DNA of 64,000 bases, from assembly GCA_027257055.1 (NCBI GenBank), contig JAPVLO010000322.1:2046001-2110000 (forward strand), written 5' to 3'. The number at the start of each line of letters is the position of its first letter. Positions within the stretch are counted from its first letter, which is position 1. Of this stretch, positions 37,101 to 47,449 are shown one piece after another. The notes beneath the pieces were generated by a model. The model had not been told where the DNA came from, made no database searches, and saw nothing but the letters and a program-made list of their open reading frames with translations. The stretch comes from Cephalopachus bancanus (lineage: Eukaryota > Chordata > Mammalia > Primates > Tarsiidae). The position numbers were made by a program, and so were the translations under genes.

Positions 37101-40100
37101 ACATTTTCCTTTGTCTTAGCTGGGCCCATTGGAGTCACCAATTAAATAATGATATTTACCATAAGATAGGCACTGCCCGAAGCACTTTTATGCATTATTG
37201 CATTTAATCTTTATTATAACCTTTTTCATTCATTGAGCAAATGTCATTATATCTGACAGTTTCTGTTCTAGGTACTTAGAATGTGCAATGAGGAAAAGAG
37301 GCTGATGTTATACTTGAGGGAGAATAAGTAACTTTCCTGAGGTCCACAGTAATCTGCGTGCATCCAGAACCCAAACTTTACCATTCAGGAATTTACTAGG
37401 ATGGGGCTTGGGAGCATGTGGATAATACTGCCGTGTTGTTTCCATTTCCTCTTGTTTATTTCCTTTTCGCATACATGGTATGGGACTATGAGTGAGCATT
37501 TGCTCTCCTTATGCAGTTTTATGGCAGCCCCAGGAAAGCCCCTTGGTCTTTATTTGGTAACCAGGCTTATCACACTCTTTGAGAGCCATATAGCTGCTTC
37601 AGCCTCTCCATCTTTAAGCCAGTTCTTAATTTTTGAATCACCCTTGCCTTCAAGGCACCGTCACTAATTTTCTTAGAGCAGTGGTCTTGATTGGGGTAGT
37701 TTTTCTATGAGGGGACATTTAGTAACGTATAAAGACATTGACTGTTATAACTTGGGGAAGTTGGTGGCATGGTCCTGTCGTCCAGGCAGAAATGTTCCTA
37801 AACATTCTGTGATGGACTGGGCTGCCCTCCACAACAGCGAGTCATAAAATATTAGGGCTAGGTGCATTGGCTCACATCTGTAATCCCAGCACTTTGGGAG
37901 GCCGAGGTAGGAGGATTCCTTGAGCCAGGAGTTTGAGACCAGCATAGGCAACATAGTGAGACCTTGTCTCTGCAAAAAAAAAGCAAAACCAAAAAAAAAA
38001 AAAAAAATCAGCTAGGCATAGACCCTGCAACTGGGGAGGCTGGGGCAGAATGATTGCTTGATCCCAGGAGGTTGACGCTGTAGTGTACCATTATTGTGCC
38101 ACTGCACTCCAGCCTGAATGATAGAGTGAGACCCTAACTCAACATATATATCTATATATCAGTAGTACCAAAGTTGAGAGACTTTGCCTGGATAACAGAG
38201 TGAGACCTAACTGTACATATATCTATATCTATATCTATATATCTATATCTGTGTCTATGTCTATATCTATATCTATATCTATATATCTATATCAGTAGTG
38301 CCAAAGTTGAGGAACTTTGCCTGGATGACAGAGTGAGACCCTAACTCTCTCTATATATAGTGCCAAAGTTGAGGGACTTTGCCTTATACCTTTCTCTTGG
38401 TACTACCTAATGTCAAACTCTTTCTTTCAGAGCCACCCTCCTCAACGTGCGGGACACGGTCAGCAGGCAAGTGGAGCGAGTGTTTCAGATCTATGAGCAA
38501 CATGCAGATATGGTTGGCATTGATGTTGTCCTGCAGCCTTCAGCTGTAAGCCCCTCTGTGGCTGACATGTTGGAATGGTTGCAAGATATTGAGAGACACT
38601 ATCGAAGTTCGTATCCTTCGTACACATTTCAAATACTGTCCAAGGCTCTTCTAAGAAGTCTTTTACATTTTGATTTTCATAAGATTAGAAAACTACATAG
38701 TTTGGGTCAGTTCTCTTTGGTTCCTGAACTTGGATTCCTCCTGCATTCCTTTGTACAATCATTCCTCAGATAGTTTATGGAGTAGCTACTACCTGCTAGG
38801 AACTGTTCTAGGTTCTGGGAGACAGGCATTAAAAAAGGAAAATATATAGAATGCCGGGTGCTGATAAGTGCTGTGGAGAAAAATACAGCAGAGAAAGTGA
38901 GGAGTGACGGTGGGGTTGTGCTTTTAATTAAGGTGGTCAGGGCAGGCCTCATGAGAAAGTGATATTTGAACAAAGTTCTGAAGAGGGTGAGAGAGGGAGC
39001 TATGTGGATATTTGCGGGAAGAGTGTTCCAGGCAGACAACATCAAATGCAAAGGTCCCGAGGGAAGAGCACGCCCGGTAGATTCAGGAAATGGCAAGGAG
39101 GCCAGTGTGGCTAGAGCAGTGTATGAGGGGGAACCTAATAGCAGGTGAGGTTGGCAAGATGGGACCAGGGCCCTGAAGGTCTTTGAAAGAATTTTGGCCT
39201 TTACTGGGTGAGAGAGAAAGCTCTTAGAAGATTATCAGTAAAAGAATAACAGGATAAGAGTTCCAACTATTTGGAAGGCTGGGCAGAAGGATCGCATGAG
39301 CCCAGCAGGTCGGGGCTACGGTAGTCATGGGTGTATCACTGCACTCCAGCCTGGGCAGCATAGTGAGACTCCAACTCAAAAAGATAAAAATAAAAAAGAA
39401 TGACAGGGTAAGACCTATGTTTTTAATGGTATGCTGGCTGTGTTCTGGGGAAAGACTTGGGGAAAGCAGCAAGTCCTGTTAAAGTTCTGGCCTTTGCTCT
39501 CGGTCTTGCCTGATACCTGAATCTACCCTCTGGCTTAAGTTTCTACTTTCATGTGATCCCCCAGCATTATTGTCTCTGGTCTTGAATTTCAGTTTTCTGT
39601 AAATGCCTGCAACTGCATTGTTCTTGGAACTGCACACTTAAGCTTAAAACTGACCTCCTCAGTCTAGCTCTCAAGTTCAGCCCCCTTTTCCTTGAGTTGT
39701 AGAATCAACCGTTTTCTCTTGTAATTACAAGAATAGCAGTAGTTGTGGTAGTAGCAGCAGTAGTAATAGTAACAGCCTCATGGGCAGGAAGAGCAGGGGC
39801 TGCAGCTACATTACTGCTCACCGGCTGTGTGCTGGGATGTTACACAGTCACTCGTCGGGTCCTTTGGTCTGTTTCCCTGGCATTTGCATTTCCCTTTTCT
39901 ATCCTCTCTGCCGCTTCAATACTTTCCTACCTCTCACTTGGACCCTTGCTCGCACATTGCTTCTTGACAGATTTCTCTGCTTTAGCTTCTTGCCCTCTAA
40001 GCTATCTCCAGTTGATGACCTCAGTCCGTGTATCTTCAGGAAGCCTAGTTCCGATCCTGTTGCTTGGGTAGGAATTTGACTGTACTTGTGTAGCAGTAGC

Positions 40101-40969
40101 TACCGTTGCTAGTAGGATAATGTTCAGAATCCAGCCTTGGTACTCAGGGCTCCTTGTGTTGCTGCTCAGACCCCTTTTTCAACTGCCTTTCCTCCTCCTC
40201 TACATGTGGCATCCATGCCAAACTGGAAGATTTGCTTTCCCCATTCTATGTGCCCCCACTTCTGTGCCTTTATGTGTTTCCTAGCAGCTGGAATATTCCT
40301 GCTACCCTCTAAACTGGTTGTATTCAGCCTCTGAACTTCCACTGAGGTTAATCTTTGATGTCACTTCAATTCTTTCTTCTGTGTTGGCTTTGTCCTCACC
40401 ATGGTGAGATCTCAGATTTCAGGGACAATGTTTCATTCCTCTTTCCCTGTGGCATAAAGCCTTGTTAGTAAAGATTTGTCCAGGTAGTATTTGTTGCATT
40501 GGTGAGTCCTGCCCACCTGGTAAAATATAAGGATAGCCACACTTTTTACTTTTATAGTTCCTTGTAGCTCTCACCAGGATATTTTTTTTCCCCTTCAATA
40601 TATTTCATTTTCTTCTTGCAAGTCCTTAACTTGCAGGAAGGTACCTGAAGAGAAAGTACCTCCTTTCCTCGATCCAGTGGGGAGACTTGGCAAACATTCA
40701 AGCTTTGCCAAAGGCCTGGGACCGAATTTCAAAAGATGAACACCAAGACCTTGTACAAGGTACTGGTTTTTGTTTCTTTCTTCATGTCTCCTTTCCTCCT
40801 TTCTGTCCCATGGCTCATCTCTTTGGAAGCGTTAGAGATGCCCTTGCTGTGCCTCTGTGTCTTTTATAAATCTGATATTTTGTGTTTTCTGGAGAGGTGA
40901 TAATGTCAGTTTTTCTCTTTTCCTTTTCCAGATATCCTGTTGAATGTTTCTTTCTTCCAGGAAGAATAA
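33919..40969 (+). CDS. AIRIM: AIRIM / C1orf109, ribosome maturation factor
   Basis: Complete. Four coding exons: 33919-34193, 38431-38606, 40637-40759, 40932-40969; 612 bases, 203 codons plus TAA, the human length. The protein starts [18 protein letters not shown], continues [18 protein letters not shown] and [13 protein letters not shown], then [52 protein letters not shown], and ends NVSFFQEE. It is mostly helical with no signal peptide or membrane segment. In human it is known as a subunit of the 55LCC complex with the AAA+ ATPases AFG2A and AFG2B and with CINP, acting in late 60S ribosomal subunit maturation. Divergent neighbour of CDCA8; both have CpG-rich, TATA-less promoters with motifs of growth genes. 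Start chosen by the human match. Confidence 0.96.
34241..34377 (-). repeat. Young-type Alu, internally deleted, 137 bases
   Basis: Jumps from GACTGGAGTGCAG to GTCTCGAATCCGCGGG, losing about 150 central bases. Target-site duplication TAAAAACTGGATGTC is exact (34226-34240, 34378-34392). Confidence 0.93.
34655..34810 (-). repeat. MIR-type SINE
   Basis: TTTTGCAGGCGAGGAAACTGAGGC and CACACAACTTGTAAATTTGAA, typical of MIR. Confidence 0.65.
35297..35580 (+). repeat. Young-type Alu with target-site duplication
   Basis: AAAGAATAGTATGGCTG before and after the element. Plus-oriented with lineage marks. Confidence 0.94.
35805..35936 (+). mobile_element. Old L1 3' fragment, left part
   Basis: CAATGGAATATTAATCAGCC and AAAGAATTAAGTGC are L1-type; continues at 36289. 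Confidence 0.6.
35937..36288 (+). mobile_element. Tigger/MER2-like DNA transposon inserted in L1
   Basis: Starts CAATTGGCCCTTCATATCC and GGTTCTGCATCTGTGGACTC; ends with the inverted counterpart GGGGGCATCCTAGAACCAATT and GAGGAAAGACTATA. Non-autonomous, no open transposase. Confidence 0.65.
36289..36590 (+). mobile_element. Old L1 3' fragment, right part
   Basis: ACATGGTACAACATGGATGAA, GATTCCATTTATATGAGAT and ACTGGTGGTTGCCAGAGAC are L1 3' phrases that join to 35805-35936. Confidence 0.65.
36771..37065 (-). repeat. Alu (AluJ-like) with target-site duplication
   Basis: CTTAAGTCTATTTTTT lies on both sides. Confidence 0.92.
37853..38142 (+). repeat. Alu (AluJ-like)
   Basis: Plus dimer; its 3' end runs into the tandem repeat at 38142-38386. 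Confidence 0.88.
38142..38386. repeat. Composite tandem repeat made of Alu tail, TA-rich DNA and flank
   Basis: Three copies of a unit holding GTGCCAAAGTTGAG..GACTTTGCCT (38161-38192, 38294-38325, 38359-38385), separated by TATCTA-type repeats and by copies of the Alu end GACAGAGTGAGACC. Ends about 45 bases before the AIRIM exon at 38431. Confidence 0.85.
38431..38606 (+). CDS. AIRIM: AIRIM coding exon 2
   Basis: Acceptor TTTCTTTCAG. Encodes [20 protein letters not shown] then [20 protein letters not shown] and [17 protein letters not shown]. The donor that keeps phase is CGAA|gttcgt, a weak site. Confidence 0.92.
38770..39215 (+). repeat. L2-type LINE fragment
   Basis: Shows the L2 series: CAGGCATTAAAAAAGG, TGATAAGTGCTGTGGAGAAAA, GAGTGTTCCAGGCAGA, GGCAAGGAGGCCAGTGTGGC, then CTGAAGGTCTTTG. 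Confidence 0.65.
39256..39398 (+). repeat. Alu right-arm fragment
   Basis: AGTTCCAACTATTTGGAAGG to GAGACTCCAACTC, then an A-rich tail. Confidence 0.85.
39735..39776. repeat. (AGT/AGC)n trinucleotide tract
   Basis: Imperfect run of AGT and AGC triplets in AIRIM intron 2. Confidence 0.7.
39850..40460 (-). repeat. L2-type LINE fragment
   Basis: C/T-rich L2 reverse-strand text, such as TTTCCTAGCAGCTGGAATATTC and AACTTCCACTGAGGTTAATC. Confidence 0.5.
40637..40759 (+). CDS. AIRIM: AIRIM coding exon 3
   Basis: Acceptor AACTTGCAG. Encodes [40 protein letters not shown]. Donor gtactg. Confidence 0.94.
40932..40969 (+). CDS. AIRIM: AIRIM last coding exon
   Basis: Acceptor CCTTTTCCAG. Only 12 residues, [12 protein letters not shown], then TAA. 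Human reads FFLEE here as remembered, one Leu to Gln change. Confidence 0.93.
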
Positions 40970-41352
40970 GGAAGCTGTATGTTTATCTGGAGACCAGGGG
41001 CCCCACAATTGAAGACTGATATCACTGCACTCTGGTATTTCTAAAGAAGGATCGCATGAGCCCAGCAGGTCAACCTGACATGTTTGAATATCCATGTCTA
41101 GAACCTATGGACTGGGTCTTGGGAAGATTGGTGCTAAATGTCACTGATGTTGGAGTTTCTCCATGCCAGGTCATGACTGAGAATACATGGGCCACCGCTT
41201 TTCTGAGCCTCAGAAATAGATGGAGGCAAGAGAAAGCAGGAAAGACAGTACTGATGATACAATGCCTTTGTATCTCTCAGAAAATTTGAAGTGGTAAGGA
41301 AGGAAGTACCCTTGGCCCATCATCTGAAGCACCGAGCTCCTGGTTTTGTGGG

Positions 41353-41644
41353 GTTTTGTTTTTTTTTGTTTTTTGTTTTGGCGACAGAGTCTTCCTCTAT
41401 TACCCAGACTGGAGTGCAGTGGCATGATTATAGCTCGCTGCACCCGTGAACTTCTGGGTTCAGTTGATCCTCCCAAGTAGCTGGAACTACAGGTACTTGC
41501 CACCATACCTGGCCTAGTTATTTTTGTAGAGACAGTGTCTTGATGTGTTGCCCAGGCTGGTCTTGAAATCTTGACCTCAAGTGATTCTTCTGCCTCGGCC
41601 TCCCGAAGTGTTGGGATTACAGGCATGAGCCACTGCGCCTGGCC
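41353..41644 (-). repeat. Alu (AluJ-like) in AIRIM 3' UTR
   Basis: Reverse dimer with AluJ-type left arm; ends GAGCCACTGCGCCTGGCC. Confidence 0.92.
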
Positions 41645-41766
41645 TGGGTTTCTGTTTCAGTGTCAATACCGGAATCCTTAACAAAAGAGAAAGTGGTTTA
41701 AAGAAGAAATAAGAGCGATGTTGATAGAAAATGTATTTAAACATTTTTGACCGATTTCCAGAGCCT

Positions 41767-41785
41767 GCCACCAGGGGGAGCTGGT
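41767..41785 (+). promoter_or_regulatory. CTCF-like motif in AIRIM 3' UTR
   Basis: TGCCACCAGGGGGAGCTGG, a near-complete match to the CTCF core CCACCAGGGGGCGC in forward orientation. Confidence 0.6.
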
Positions 41786-42055
41786 GCAGCATGAATAGTT
41801 CTGAATACTTTGTCTTTGAAGCGTGTTCCCCTGTTGCTGTTACCATCTGAGAGAAAGTAACTGGGGATAATGGGACTCCCAGAGTGAGAGGGGTTTTAGG
41901 GCCAAAGCTGGCGTCTGACTTGCCACAGTCCTCTGAGTTGGGAATTACATTTCTGAAGCCAAGTGACTTCACCGATGCAATGGTTGTGTTACTTTCAGAC
42001 CTCTCAGCTTCCCAGGGTGTTGTAGAAGTCTTGATCATTGGATGTAAAGGTCCTT

Positions 42056-42061
42056 AATAAA
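42056..42061 (+). terminator. AIRIM polyadenylation signal
   Basis: AATAAA about 1.1 kb after the stop, first canonical signal on this strand outside a repeat. Confidence 0.55.
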
Positions 42062-42085
42062 TATTATAGATTATTATTTTCAAAA

Positions 42086-43310
42086 TGAAAATAACTTTTT
42101 CCCTCATTACAGAAGTGATACATGTTTATAAAAATCATAGGAAAACTAGAAGAAAATTTAAAATGTAGAAAAATTTAAAATAAATTCCAGAGACATTTTG
42201 ACATGTATCCTTTCAGTATCTATTTACAAATTTCTTTGAAGAACAAACATGCTATTATTGGCATAAGTTGTCTTTTTACTTAATATAACTTGGCTATCTT
42301 TAAATATGCCCAACATAATTATATACTATTACGTACATTTTATATGTTTTATGAATGTATTATATCTTACAGTTTACATTTTATCTTACATTTTACATGG
42401 ATTTTTCTAAATCTTTATGTTTTTCTGTTTGTAAAGGTAATACATTCTGAATGAAGAAGTATTACATAGAAATGCACCGTTCTCCATCTACCAGATAACT
42501 ATTATTAATAATCTGATATATATTTTTCCAGGAATTTAACAGATTTAAAAATCATGTACATAATTATTGTAAATAAAACTTAACTCAAAAGACATTTGAG
42601 TATCATGTCTTGTAATGAGCTCTGGGCACAAAGATGAAGGAGAGCCCTAGAAGGGCTTACAGTTCAACCAAGGAAAGTTTTAAATCAGTGTTTCTGAAGC
42701 TTCAATGTGCATATAAATCACTGATGTCTTGTTAAAGTTTAGATCGTGATCCTGTGGATCTGAGATGAGATGGGGCTTGAGATTCTGCATTTCCAGTGAG
42801 GTCCCATGTGATGTTGATGCTGATGGTTCAAGGACCAGATTTGAGATACAACACTGTAAAACAAGAATACAAATGTTATAGTTGAGGTAAAAACAGTGCT
42901 GTGGGAGATTAGAGGTGATAACTCACTGCCTGTGGGACTACTTCTTAGTGATAGTGGCATCTGAGGTAGGCCTTGAGAGGAATTTCTCTTGGGCTTGGGA
43001 GAAGGGTACAGGCCATTCCATGCACAGGGAACAGTCTAAGCAAAGGCGACGGTCTTTAAGATAGAATGGAAGCTAACATTTACCTAAAGTTTGCTGTGTG
43101 CCAGGCATAATACGTGTTACTTTTACCCTCTAGAACTGGTAAATATCAATAGTTCAGTACAGCAAGTAACTAGAGTTCATAGAAGGATAGAAGAATGGCA
43201 GGAATGGGTTGGCAAGGGTGGACTGAAACCAAAGTGAAAAAAGCCCTAAGTCCTAGCTCAAGAGTATGTGTTTTATTCTACAGATGAGAGTTGCTTGCTT
43301 GCTTGTGTAT
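42086..43310. other. Repeat-derived intergenic DNA after AIRIM
   Basis: A/T-rich old LINE text (about 42090-42560: ATTACAGAAGTGATACATG, TTTTGACATGTATCCTTTC) followed by L2-like pieces (about 42585-43055: GCTTACAGTTCAACC, CAGGGAACAGTCTAAGCAAAGG). No gene seen. Confidence 0.5.
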
Positions 43311-43324
43311 GATAAAGAGCTTTT

Positions 43325-43598
43325 TTTTTTTTTTTTTTGAGTTGGAGTCTCACTCTGTTGCCCAGACTGGAGTGCAGTGGCTGCTCCCGGCCACTGCAGC
43401 CTCGATCCTTCCACCTCAGCCTTCCGAGTAGCTGGAATTACAGGCATGCCCTACCACGCCCGGCTGATTTTTTGATTTATTGTAGAGTTGAGGTCTCACC
43501 AAGTTGCCCAGGCTGGTCTCAAACCTGCGGGCTCAGGCAATCCACTCACCTCAGCCTCCCAAAGTGCGGGATTATAGGCTGAGCCACCGAGCCCGGCT
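43325..43598 (-). repeat. Young-type Alu with target-site duplication
   Basis: TGATAAAGAGCTTTT before and after. Part of the right arm (about 20 bases after GCCTCGATC) is missing. Confidence 0.93.
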
Positions 43599-43739
43599 GA
43601 TAAAGAGCTTTTTAAGCTTCCCTCATTGAAAACAAGTGATTACTAAACAGAAACAAATATGTTTATGGTACTTAGTAGTAACTATATATGAAATATTTGT
43701 TTGTTTTAATTTTGTTCCCTCTTAGTTTTTTGTCTATTA

Positions 43740-43930
43740 AAATACCATCCTTTTCATTCTTTTTAAACTTAAAATAAATTTGATTTATTTTTAAAATCAG
43801 TAGCACATTCACATTGTAAAAGTATACAAAAGCATATTCAGTGAAAAATTCTCCTTTCCCGGTTACCCAATTCCCTTCCCTGGAGGCAACCAATATTAAA
43901 TGTTTCTAGTATATCCTTCCAGAAATATTC
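43740..43930. repeat. Old LINE fragment
   Basis: AAAAGTATACAAAAGCATATTC, then a CCCTGGAGGCAACCAATATT block, LINE-type text. Family not named. Confidence 0.45.
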
Positions 43931-43934
43931 TTTG

Positions 43935-44620
43935 CCTCTGTAAGTGTGGTAGGTATCCTCTAAGGTAGCCCCCAGACCCCACCCCTAGTGTTCATGCCCT
44001 TATGTATCCCCTTTCCTTCAGTGTGAGCTGGGCTTACAGATTTGCTTCTGATAAATAGAATACTGCAGAAGTCATAGGATGTCACTTCTGAAAATAAGTT
44101 ATAAAAACAAGACTGCAGGCTGGGCACAGTGGTTTACACCTGTAATCCCAACTCTGCAAGGCTGAGGTAGAAGGATAACTTGAAGCCAGAAGTTTGAGAC
44201 TAACCTGGGCAACATAGTGAGATCCCTGTCTCTATGGAAAAATTTTATGAAAATTAGCTGGCTGTAGTGGTGTACACCTATAGTCTCAGTTACTCAGGAG
44301 GCTGAGATGGGACGATCACTTGAGCCCAATTCCAGACTGCAGTGAGCTATGATTGTGCCACTGCCCTCCAGCCTGGGTCACAGAGTGAGAGAAAAGAAAA
44401 AAGACTGCAGCTTCCATCTTGGGTACTATCTCCTTGGATCACTCACTCTGCAAGGAGTCAGCTGTGATGTGGGAGACAGCCCTTTGGAGAGGCTCATCTG
44501 AGAGACCATAGCAGCCAACAGCCCCAGGAGTGACCCTCCCTCCCCCAGGTGGGCCTTCTAATAGACTCATAGCCCCCGATGTGCCTGGATTCCCAACCCA
44601 CGTCAACTGAGATGACAAAT
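43935..44620. repeat. Old interspersed repeat, split by an Alu
   Basis: CCCCACCCCTAGTGTTCATG to AACAAGACTGCAG, resuming AAGACTGCAGCTTCCATCTTG and ending near GATTCCCAACCCACG. Type seen often in mammals; family not named. Confidence 0.5.
44117..44400 (+). repeat. Alu (AluJ-like)
   Basis: Plus dimer; AAGACTGCAG lies on both sides. Confidence 0.9.
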
Positions 44621-44683
44621 TTTTTCCATAGCAGTAGATGGTTTCTACAACCAAAAAAAATAAAACATTTTTTTCCTCCTTTT

Positions 44684-44953
44684 TTTTTTTTTTAAGTTGG
44701 AGTCTCACTGTTGCCCAGGCTAGACAGCAGTGTCACGCTCATGGCCACCCCCAGCATGGACCTGCTGGACTCCAGTGATGCAATCTTTCCACCTCAACCT
44801 TCCAAGTAGGCAGAACTACAGGTGTACGCTACCATGCCTTGCTAATTTTTTGATTTATTGTAGAGATGAGGTCTTGCCCAGCTTCCCAGGTTGGTCTTGA
44901 GCCCCCGGACTCAAGCAATGGCCTCCCAAAGTGCTGAGCCACCACACCTGGCC
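44684..44953 (-). repeat. Alu, intermediate type, diverged
   Basis: Reverse dimer from poly-T to CACCACACCTGGCC, with a deletion near the left-arm end. Confidence 0.87.
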
Positions 44954-45130
44954 CCTCCCTCTTTTTCATATGAATAATAACATACTGTATACCTAGTGTT
45001 GCAACTTTTTTTTTTCACTTATGTTTGCTCAATCCCCCATTCTTCCTTAAGCAACTTGTTTTTTCCATTTGTTGTATCTTGGAGTTTGTTCTATATGAAT
45101 ACATAAAGAGCTTTCTTAAAAGTTTTTTGG

Positions 45131-45690
45131 GGGGGTTTTTTGTTTGTTTGTTTGTTTGTTTTTTGAGCAAGGGTCTGTTGCCCAGGCTTGAGTGCAGTAG
45201 CACAATCATAGCTCACTATAGCTTTGACCTCCTGAGCTCAGGTGATCCTTCTACCTCAGCCTATCGAGTAGCTGGGACTACAAGTGCATGCCACCACACC
45301 TGCCTAATTTTTTTTTTAAGGTCTCCTTCTATCACCCAGACTGGAGTGCAGTGGCATGATCACAACTGACTATAGCCTTGACCTCATTGGCTCAGGGCTA
45401 CAGGCATGTACTACTACGCACAGCTAATTTTTATTTTTTGTAGAGATAAGGTCTCACTATGACACCTAGGCTGGTTTTGAACCCCTGGACTCAAGCGATC
45501 CTCCTGCCTTGGCCTCCCAAAATGCTGGGATTACAAGCATGAACCACTACCTAGCTAATTTTATTTTTTATAGAGACAAGGTCTTACTATGTTGCCCAGG
45601 CTGAACTCAAACTCCTGGACTCAAGCAATCCTCTCACCTTGGCCTCCCAAAGTGCTGGGATTACAGGCGTTAACCACTACTTACAGCCCT
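45131..45690 (-). repeat. Stack of Alu arms
   Basis: At least three reverse-oriented Alu pieces in series: one starting at a (TTTG)n run, one from AAGGTCTCCTTCTATCACCC, and one more left arm after TACCTAGCTAATTTTATTTT. Confidence 0.82.
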
Positions 45691-45719
45691 TAAAGTTTTT
45701 AAAAATAGTTGCAGTTTTC

Positions 45720-45737
<18 letters not shown>

Positions 45738-45755
<18 letters not shown>

Positions 45756-46033
45756 GAGTTGGAGTCTTACTCTGTCACCCAGACTGGAGTGCAGTGGCTG
45801 CTCCCAGCCACTGCATCCTCAACCTGCTGGGCTCCGGTGATCCTTCCGCCTCAGCCTTCCAAGTAGCTGGAACTACAGGCGTGTGCTACCATGCCCGGTT
45901 AATTTTTGATTTATTGTAGAGATGAGGTCTCGCCAAGTTGCCCAGATGGGTCTTGAACCCGCGGGCTCAGGCAATCCACTCACCTCAGTCTCCCAAAGCG
46001 CTGGGATTACAGGCTGAGCCACCGAGCCCGGCT
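45738..46033 (-). repeat. Young-type Alu with target-site duplication
   Basis: TTGCAGTTTTCT before and after. All lineage marks present. Confidence 0.94.
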
Positions 46034-46792
46034 TGCAGTTTTCTATTGTGTGAATATGCCATAATTTATTTAACTAGCCCCTTACTGATGGACTTCTAAG
46101 TTGCTTTCAATGTCTTAATACCTATTAGGTTATAGCAATTTTCCTGGTATTCTCTCTCCTGTTTCATTAGGCTATTTTTTCCACCAGAATTTTCCATTTA
46201 CCTAATCCAACATATCTTCCAGCAAAGAAATTCAGTTAGTAGTTTTACTGGAATAATCATTAAATTCATAAACTAATTTAGGGAGAATCACCATAGTGGG
46301 AATACTTCTAGTACACATCATTTAAGTATACCACTGGCATATGGATGAAGATATCAAATGTGGATTCTTCTCTGTTTTCCCTCTGAAAACTGAGTCAGAA
46401 CCCCTTCTCTGTCAGTGTGAGCCACAGTCTGGGAATAAAATGAAGAATTTTTATTTCCTTTTCTGTCCCTACCTCATCCATATTTAGAAATTGACTTTAA
46501 GATTCTTCTCTCAGTTAAAGTGAGGGTTGTCCCAAGCTACTGGGTTACCTGGACTCTAGAAAGAACAACTACACTTGCCCAAGGATCGACCAGGCTTTAT
46601 GATGAACTGTGTTGTGTCTGACTTTCTCAGGAGAAAGTCAGGTACTGTCCCAACCTGCTCAAGCATTGAATTGTTTATCGTTCCTTTTTCCTACGAGAAG
46701 GTAGGGATAGTGCACATTGGAAGGGCAGGTCTGAGGATGAAGGGAAGGAGCATGCGTTGATCACCTAGACCTGGGGTTGAGTCAGTTCAATG

Positions 46793-47083
46793 CTTTTTTT
46801 TTTTGAATTGGAGTCTCACTCTGTCGCCCAGGCTGGAGAGCAGTGGCACGCTCACAGCCACTGCAGCCTCAAACTGCTGGGCTCAGGTGATCCTTCCACC
46901 TCAGCCTTCCAAGTAGCTGGAACTACAGACATGCACCACTACACCCAGCTAATTTTTTATTTATTGTAGAGACAAGATCTTGCCAAGTTGCCCAGGCTGG
47001 TTTCGAACCCCCGGGCTTGGGCAATCCTCTCGCCTCAGCCTCGCAAAGTGCTGGGACTACAGGTGTGAGCCACCATGCCCTGC
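46793..47083 (-). repeat. Alu, intermediate type, inserted in a MIR
   Basis: GAGTCAGTTCAA on both sides. Confidence 0.93.
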
Positions 47084-47089
47084 TAGAGT

Positions 47090-47260
47090 CAGTTCAACCT
47101 TTAACTAACCATGTGATATTGGGCAAGTGAAGTCCCCTCTTTAAGTCTTAGTTTCCTCATCTGTATAGTGGACATGATGATATATCCTTACAGGGTTCTA
47201 GGGTTTCAGTGAGGAGATATGTGAGGGCTTTTGGTAAATAAGCATTTCAGGGATTAATTT
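47090..47260 (+). repeat. MIR SINE
   Basis: ATGTGATATTGGGCAAGTGA, TAGTTTCCTCATCTGTATAGTGG, then TTCAGTGAGGAGATATGTGAGG. Confidence 0.75.
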
Positions 47261-47284
47261 CACTTAAGCTTTTTCAGTTACCTA

Positions 47285-47445
47285 CTAAGTGCATAGTTCT
47301 ATGTTATGCTCTCTAATATCTTTTTTAATCCTTAGCAAGTATTGAAACAAATATATTTACCTCCACTAGGTAGGTGAGGAAACTAAGAGACCTAGTGAGT
47401 TTTCTGAGTGCCTACAGCTTATGAGTGACACTGCCAGAATTTTCA
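47285..47445 (-). repeat. MIR-type SINE
   Basis: GGTAGGTGAGGAAACTAAGAG and GAGTGACACTGCCAGAATTTTC fit a reverse MIR core. Confidence 0.5.
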
Positions 47446-47449
47446 CCAG

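Larger units (their letters stand above)
40970..42085 (+). other. AIRIM: AIRIM 3' UTR
   Basis: Runs to AATAAA at 42056-42061. Contains one reverse Alu (41353-41644) and a CTCF-like motif (41767-41785). Cleavage point inferred. Confidence 0.6.
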
